This document shows, piece by piece, positions 7,469 to 10,663 of a DNA stretch of 10,663 nucleotides (the stretch's first letter is position 1; each line of letters begins with the position of its first letter). The DNA lies in assembly GCA_002478575.1 (NCBI GenBank), contig DLOX01000026.1:1-10663 (forward strand), read 5' to 3'. The notes below the pieces were generated by a model, which saw only the letters and a list, made by a program, of their open reading frames with translations, was not told the DNA's origin and did not search any database. The translations under genes were made by a program, and so were the position numbers. The stretch comes from Sphingomonadales bacterium UBA7473 (GTDB taxonomy: Bacteria > Pseudomonadota > Alphaproteobacteria > Sphingomonadales > Sphingomonadaceae).

Positions 7469-7542
7469 CAGCAAACCCCCGGGGCTGTTATGCAAGAAAG
7501 CGGTAGGGGCGAACGCCACCTAGCGCAACGGGGTTTGCGCGC
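7469..7542 (-). promoter_or_regulatory. Leader of the YhhQ-type transporter gene with two competing RNA pairings
   Basis: This is the gap between the stop of the dehydrogenase gene and the transporter ATG, read on the - strand. GCAAACCCC (7530-7538) is exactly complementary to GGGGTTTGC (7471-7479), which contains the probable ribosome-binding G-run. A local hairpin GCGCAA / TTGCGC with a 6-nt loop (7523-7540) shares four bases with the first arm, so the two pairings exclude each other. That is seen directly. That it regulates translation is inference. The local hairpin lacks a T-run, so it is not a typical terminator. The A-rich tail of preQ1-I riboswitches is absent. Confidence 0.35.
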
Positions 7543-8412
7543 TCACCGCGTCGGTACTGGCACTGCGCTGCTATAATCATAGAAGCCGCGGCCCGTTTTC
7601 CGGCCCAACCATCCCGCTTCGACATATTTCACAAGCAAAGGCGCAGGGCGATATTTGCTGTCTCCAGTGGTGTTATAAAGCACCATAACGATGTCGAGGC
7701 AGGTATCGAGGCCAACAAAGTCTGCCAGCTCCAGCGGTCCCATGGGGTGGTTGAGGCCGATGCGGCAGCCTTTGTCGATATCGGCAATATTCGCGGTCCC
7801 TTGACCAAGAACAAAAACCGCTTCGTTGATCATCGGGAGGAGGATGCGATTGACGACAAAGCCGGGTTCGTCCTCAGCATAGACAATCTCTTTCTTGAGG
7901 GTCGCGACAAACTCGCTGACAGTCGCGACTGTTGCCTTGGACGTGGCGAGACCGGGAATGACTTCGATGAGGCCCATCACGGGCACAGGATTGAAAAAAT
8001 GGATGCCGATAAAGCGTTCCGGATCGGGAGAGGCTTGCGCCATCCGCGTGATCGGAATTGATGACGTGTTGGACGCTAGAATGGCATCGTCGCGGAGCAC
8101 TTTGCCCACTTCGGCAAAGATTGCGCGTTTGATGGCTTCTTTTTCGGTCGCTGCTTCGACGATCAAATCAGCTTCAGCGAATGACCCACTGCCAGCGACA
8201 GTTTCAATGCGGCCAAGCGCTGCGTCACGCGCAGTTGCGTCAATCTTTTCCTTGTCAACAAGACGATTGAGCGCTTTCTCCACGCCGGCCTTGCCCTTAT
8301 TGGCACGATCAACGTCCACATCGGACAAAAGCACATGATATCCAGCCTGGGCGGAGACTTGTGCAATGCCAGAGCCCATTTGCCCTGCACCGATGACGCC
8401 AATGGTTTTCAT
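7543..8412 (-). CDS. 3-hydroxybutyryl-CoA dehydrogenase
   Basis: This 289-aa cytoplasmic enzyme oxidises or reduces 3-hydroxyacyl-CoA with NAD(P), in short-chain fatty acid, butyrate/PHB-related or aromatic degradation. The N-terminal Rossmann motif is GVIGAGQMGSGIAQ (5-18), with D31 closing the second strand (LLSDVD), suggesting NAD(H). The catalytic set is in place: S117 in ASNTSSI, H138 in GIHFFNPVPVM, E150 in IEVIPG and N188 in GFVVNRILLP, at the same numbers as the clostridial Hbd enzyme. The C-terminal domain has LNHPMGPLELADFVGLD and ends with GRKTGRGFYDY. The ATG has AAGGAACAG upstream. It heads the - strand series and is divergent from the PEPxxWA-CTERM gene. No neighbouring beta-oxidation gene shows which pathway it serves. 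Confidence 0.96.
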   Translation of the reverse strand: MKTIGVIGAGQMGSGIAQVSAQAGYHVLLSDVDVDRANKGKAGVEKALNRLVDKEKIDATARDAALGRIETVAGSGSFAEADLIVEAATEKEAIKRAIFAEVGKVLRDDAILASNTSSIPITRMAQASPDPERFIGIHFFNPVPVMGLIEVIPGLATSKATVATVSEFVATLKKEIVYAEDEPGFVVNRILLPMINEAVFVLGQGTANIADIDKGCRIGLNHPMGPLELADFVGLDTCLDIVMVLYNTTGDSKYRPAPLLVKYVEAGWLGRKTGRGFYDYSSAVPVPTR

Positions 8413-8615
8413 GTCTGTTCCTTGTCCAAATGATTCGCCTTTGCCTTAGCCTTCGCACGTGCAGCAGGAAAGGGGACGGTGAATCGCTTTGGCTTGGGAC
8501 AATTTGGTAAGAACTGCCCCATTTTAGAACAGTCAGCGCAAGCCAAATGGCTGACTAGCGCGCTTTTTAGGGTTAAACATCTAGTAAGGGAATCAAGAGC
8601 AGCAGGGGTTTTGTT
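8413..8615. promoter_or_regulatory. Divergent intergenic region for the dehydrogenase and PEPxxWA-CTERM genes
   Basis: This 203-bp region must carry promoters in both directions. On the - strand TAAAAT (8521-8526) is a good -10-like hexamer for the dehydrogenase gene, though no strong -35 sits at ideal spacing. On the + strand CTGACT (8551-8556) and TAAACA (8574-8579), 17 bp apart, are a weak candidate pair for the gene at 8616. A perfect palindrome GCACGTGC occurs at 8455-8462. No small gene is supported here. Confidence 0.4.
8531..8556. repeat. Perfect 7-bp inverted repeat, operator-like
   Basis: AGTCAGC (8531-8537) and GCTGACT (8550-8556) are perfect inverted copies with 12 bp between them, inside the divergent promoter region. 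The right arm contains the candidate + strand -35 element, and the left arm lies just upstream of the - strand TAAAAT. An inner AGCC-AAAT-GGCT hairpin nests between and partly overlaps the arms. The placement fits a dimeric regulator site, but no regulator gene is nearby and the function is inferred. Confidence 0.4.
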
Positions 8616-9374
8616 ATGCGCTTTAGTCGTTTTTTGATCGGATTGGCTGGGGCGGCCATGGCCTGTGCAGCAGTTCCTGCGTCGGCAGTGATTACGATAA
8701 CCAACTCAGGCTATTCTTATGGGCCGGATGATCAGATCGAGAGCGGTGGAATAAGAGTTAATTCACTTGGCAAGGCTGATCGTGGTCCAGCAGGCCAATT
8801 TTCGTCGATCGGGTTTGATACTGTTCCTGCGAACCCCGTCAGCTTCCTGTCATTTTGTATCGATGTAACTAAGCCTTTTCGAAATACGATGCAGTTCACT
8901 GTCGAGCCAATTGGCAACATCTTCGCAGATGCGACGCGCCGCAACCGGATCGCTGCCATGATGATCAAGGGCGACGAACAGATCAGAAATGCAGGGACCA
9001 CTGAAGCCTCTAGGCTAGCGGCTGCGGCTGTAGGCGTGGCGCTTTGGGAAATTATCTACGAAGACACTTCATCGGACTATAACGTTTCTGACGGTGCCGG
9101 TAATTTTAACGTCTATGGAGACTTCATGTCTTATGCCGGGCTAGTGCCCCTGGCGAACGACTATCTCGCAAATGTGAAGTCAGGTGTTTGGACAGGCGAT
9201 GCGAGCCGAATTGGTGCGCTGAAATCTGTAAGTGGTGAATATCAGGACCAAATTTTCATCTTGTCGCCCGTCCCAGAGCCCGCGACTTGGGCGCAGCTCA
9301 TCCTTGGCTTCGGCGTAGTCGGCGGCGCGATGCGTTGGCGACGGAAGCGGAAAGCCGCTGTCGCAACTGCCTAA
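8616..9374 (+). CDS. PEPxxWA-CTERM sorting domain protein, exported
   Basis: The 252-aa exported protein has a signal peptide (hydrophobic stretch about 5-22, probable cleavage after ASA at 24). The C-terminal tail, from residue 220, reads PEPATWA, then LILGFGVVGGAM, then RWRRKRK. This is the sphingomonad variant of the PEP-CTERM sorting signal, recognised by an exosortase in the inner membrane and linked with exopolysaccharide-producing bacteria. The middle has an FCIDV motif (C81) and an AVGVALWEIIYED motif (W144), resembling PEP-CTERM proteins with a Cys...(Gln)xAIWE layout akin to thioester-type adhesins. The glutamine usual before A-I-W-E is not seen (Gly140 is there). Its function is unknown; a surface or matrix role is inferred. 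Ribosome-binding site AGGGG lies 7 nt before the ATG. No exosortase gene is in the window. Confidence 0.88.
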   Translation: MRFSRFLIGLAGAAMACAAVPASAVITITNSGYSYGPDDQIESGGIRVNSLGKADRGPAGQFSSIGFDTVPANPVSFLSFCIDVTKPFRNTMQFTVEPIGNIFADATRRNRIAAMMIKGDEQIRNAGTTEASRLAAAAVGVALWEIIYEDTSSDYNVSDGAGNFNVYGDFMSYAGLVPLANDYLANVKSGVWTGDASRIGALKSVSGEYQDQIFILSPVPEPATWAQLILGFGVVGGAMRWRRKRKAAVATA

Positions 9375-9384
9375 GAGCTAAAAT

Positions 9385-9945
9385 CTAACGATTGGCGCCG
9401 GGGATCCAAAGGATGTCGTCGGCGCCATTGTTGTTCACGGCACGCCCCATCACGAACAAATAGTCCGACAGGCGGTTGAGATAGGCAAGCGCGACGGGGT
9501 TCAGCGCTACCTCTTTTGCCGCAGCGACTGCCGTTCGCTCAGCCTTTCGACAGGTGCTGCGCGCAACATGCAACGCGGCACCCGCAGGCGATCCACCTGG
9601 CAAGATGAAGCTGTTCAGAGGAAGTAAGTCCGCGTTCATCGCATCCAGCTCTGCCTCAAGTCGATCAACCTGGGCTTGCGCAATCCGAAGCGGCTCCCAC
9701 TCATAGTCGCCATCTGGAGTCGCCAGATCAGCGCCCAGATCAAACAGATCATTTTGAATCAGGCGCAAGCGGTGCAATGCGTCTCCATCGACATGCAAAG
9801 CCGCAACCCCAATCGCGCAATTCACATCATCGACATCGCCGATCGCGGCCATACGCGGCGAATCTTTGGCAATGCGACTTCCATCGACGAGACCCGTGGT
9901 GCCATCGTCACCCGTGCGGGTGTAAATCTTGTTGAGCTTGACCAT
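9385..9945 (-). CDS. Cob(I)yrinic acid a,c-diamide / cob(I)alamin adenosyltransferase, PduO type
   Basis: This 186-aa cytoplasmic enzyme transfers the adenosyl group of ATP to cob(I)alamin, making coenzyme B12 for mutases or reductases. It is of the PduO/MMAB type, not the CobA/BtuR type. The N-terminal ATP loop TRTGDDGTTGL is at 9-19, followed by SRIAKDSPRMAAIGDVDDVN. The middle has FILPGGSPAGAALHVARSTCRKAER (about 113-137), and the end has AYLNRLSDYLFVMGRAVN (about 154-171), containing the N157/R158/D161 set that binds ATP and corrinoid. The length is normal. Its ATG is 10 nt after the HIG1-like gene, whose TGA overlaps the GAGG that serves as its ribosome-binding site. The stop lies 10 nt from the stop of the convergent PEPxxWA-CTERM gene. 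Confidence 0.95.
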   Translation of the reverse strand: MVKLNKIYTRTGDDGTTGLVDGSRIAKDSPRMAAIGDVDDVNCAIGVAALHVDGDALHRLRLIQNDLFDLGADLATPDGDYEWEPLRIAQAQVDRLEAELDAMNADLLPLNSFILPGGSPAGAALHVARSTCRKAERTAVAAAKEVALNPVALAYLNRLSDYLFVMGRAVNNNGADDILWIPGANR

Positions 9946-9955
9946 CGCTTGCGCC

Positions 9956-10186
9956 TCAGCGGCTCATGGCGAGCAAGATGGCCACGATCACAATCGCGAC
10001 GCCCTGAAACAGGATGCGGTTGCGCATTGCTTGGTTCTGTTTGATTTGCGAGGCGCTTGGCCCCTCGCTTGGATTGTTGAGCTCCGCCTCTGTGGTTTTG
10101 AGGAAAGCAATGATGCCGCTCACCAAGGCATAGGCCGTAGCGAGCATGGCGCCGATCAAAAGGATCGTTAGAAAAGTTGTACCCAT
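9956..10186 (-). CDS. Small twin-transmembrane protein, HIG1-domain-like
   Basis: The 76-aa inner-membrane protein has two hydrophobic helices (about 4-28 and 58-74). The polar loop contains NQAMRNRILFQ, which matches the (S/Q)NxxMRxRxxxQ pattern at the start of the second helix of HIG1 (hypoxia-induced) domain proteins. In eukaryotes and some alphaproteobacteria these are small factors that associate with cytochrome oxidase; the role here is not established. It lies between the GluQRS gene (9 nt upstream) and the adenosyltransferase gene (10 nt downstream) in an apparent operon. AGGG lies 4 nt before the ATG. The family call is by motif and topology only. Confidence 0.8.
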   Translation of the reverse strand: MGTTFLTILLIGAMLATAYALVSGIIAFLKTTEAELNNPSEGPSASQIKQNQAMRNRILFQGVAIVIVAILLAMSR

Positions 10187-10195
10187 GAGCCCTAT

Positions 10196-10663
10196 CTAGG
10201 AGGCCTCCAGCCCAAAGCCAACCGGAAAGCGCCCTTCGCGCATACCTCCTATCAACTGTAGTGGGTCTATGTCGGTTGCTCGTAGATCAGCGATGGAGAC
10301 AGAACCGCGCCGTTTCGCGAGCCGTTCGCCATTCTCATCCAAGATCAAGGCATGATGATGATAGCGCGGCGTCGGCAAACCCAGCAGCGCTTGCAACAGC
10401 CGATGAATATGGGTGGACGCGAATAAGTCCCGTCCCCGCACCACATCCGTCACGCCTTGCGCCGCATCGTCAATGGTGACGGCCATATGATAGCTGGTCG
10501 CCGCGTCTTTGCGCGCAATCACGACATCGCCAAGCGACGCAGGATCAGCGGCCACGTGTGGCGCGTCCTGATCACACCAAATCAGCGGCCCCACTGCATC
10601 ACAAGCAGCCGCCACATCCAGTCGCCAGCAAAAGCTTCGTCCATCGCCGGGATCGGCTCGCCC
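10196..10663 (-). CDS. gluQRS: Glutamyl-Q tRNA(Asp) synthetase, C-terminal part (cut by window end)
   Basis: The reading frame stays open to the window edge, so only the last 155 residues are present; a GTG at 10613-10615 is internal, since upstream codons continue family-like sequence (RSFCWRLD). GluQRS is a shortened relative of glutamyl-tRNA synthetase that attaches glutamate to the queuosine at position 34 of tRNA-Asp. Visible family text includes GDVVIARKDAATSYHMAVTIDDAAQGVTDVVRG, DLFASTHIHRLLQALLGLP and TPRYHHHALILDENGERLAKRRGS. The last carries the KMSKS-like loop in the degenerate LAKR form common in this family. The anticodon-binding domain of true GluRS is missing, as expected. The HIGH-like motif and possible zinc ligands lie beyond the window. 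A HIG1-like gene follows after 9 nt. Confidence 0.93.
   Translation of the reverse strand, partial: GRADPGDGRSFCWRLDVAAACDAVGPLIWCDQDAPHVAADPASLGDVVIARKDAATSYHMAVTIDDAAQGVTDVVRGRDLFASTHIHRLLQALLGLPTPRYHHHALILDENGERLAKRRGSVSIADLRATDIDPLQLIGGMREGRFPVGFGLEAS

Noticed and set aside
7469..7519. Longer transporter start at GTG 7519
   Set aside because: It adds 17 residues without helix character and has no visible ribosome-binding site, whereas the ATG at 7468 has a G-run at good spacing and starts right at helix 1.
7523..7540. Hairpin after the dehydrogenase stop as an intrinsic terminator
   Set aside because: The stem is only 6 bp and no T-run follows on the - strand, so a Rho-independent terminator is not supported. 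It is kept only as part of the possible leader switch.
8548..8565. Sigma-54 type promoter (TGGC...GC) before the PEPxxWA-CTERM gene
   Set aside because: TGGC at 8548 lacks a GC pair at the required 10-bp spacing after GG, and no TTGC element follows. The match fails.
1..10663. Defence, phage, mobile or CRISPR system
   Set aside because: I looked for transposase, integrase, toxin-antitoxin, nuclease or repeat-spacer patterns on both strands and saw none. The gene content is ordinary chromosomal housekeeping.

Overview
The window looks like ordinary chromosomal DNA of an alphaproteobacterium, most probably a member of the Sphingomonadales. Three things point that way: moderately high GC; a secreted protein ending in a PEP-x-x-WA C-terminal sorting tail (PEPATWA, then a hydrophobic stretch, then an Arg/Lys-rich end), typical of sphingomonads; and dense gene packing with many ATGA-type overlaps. 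I saw no insertion sequence, phage gene, CRISPR array, rRNA or tRNA gene. Almost every gene belongs to a known housekeeping family. I did not find a convincing new multi-gene system, and the leads below are modest.

Left part (1-2101, + strand): a short leader without a gene, then class I (Fe-S) fumarase of the TCA cycle, followed 13 nt later by a small secreted protein of unknown function. This pair ends only 3 nt from a convergent gene.

Centre (2105-8412, all - strand; transcription runs from high to low coordinates): 3-hydroxybutyryl-CoA dehydrogenase, a queuosine-precursor transporter of the YhhQ/VUT family, acetylglutamate kinase (ArgB), a YggT-family membrane protein, FolD, a polytopic GT22-type glycosyltransferase, and a class V aminotransferase-fold PLP enzyme. 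From the transporter to the PLP enzyme the genes overlap, abut or are about 20 nt apart, which suggests one operon. A 74-nt gap separates the dehydrogenase from the transporter's probable ATG. It carries two mutually exclusive RNA pairings, one of which would cover the transporter's ribosome-binding site.

Right part (8413-10663): a 203-nt divergent intergenic region with a perfect 7-bp inverted repeat separates the dehydrogenase from a PEPxxWA-CTERM surface protein (+). On the - strand, converging on that gene, lies a compact set transcribed in the order glutamyl-Q tRNA(Asp) synthetase (cut by the window end), a 76-aa HIG1-like twin-transmembrane protein, and PduO-type cob(I)alamin adenosyltransferase.

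The genes do not form one pathway; they cover central carbon metabolism, arginine and one-carbon metabolism, envelope work and cofactors. One functional link stands out: the YhhQ-type transporter (queuosine precursor import) and GluQRS (which glutamylates the queuosine of tRNA-Asp) act on the same tRNA modification and lie about 3 kb apart.
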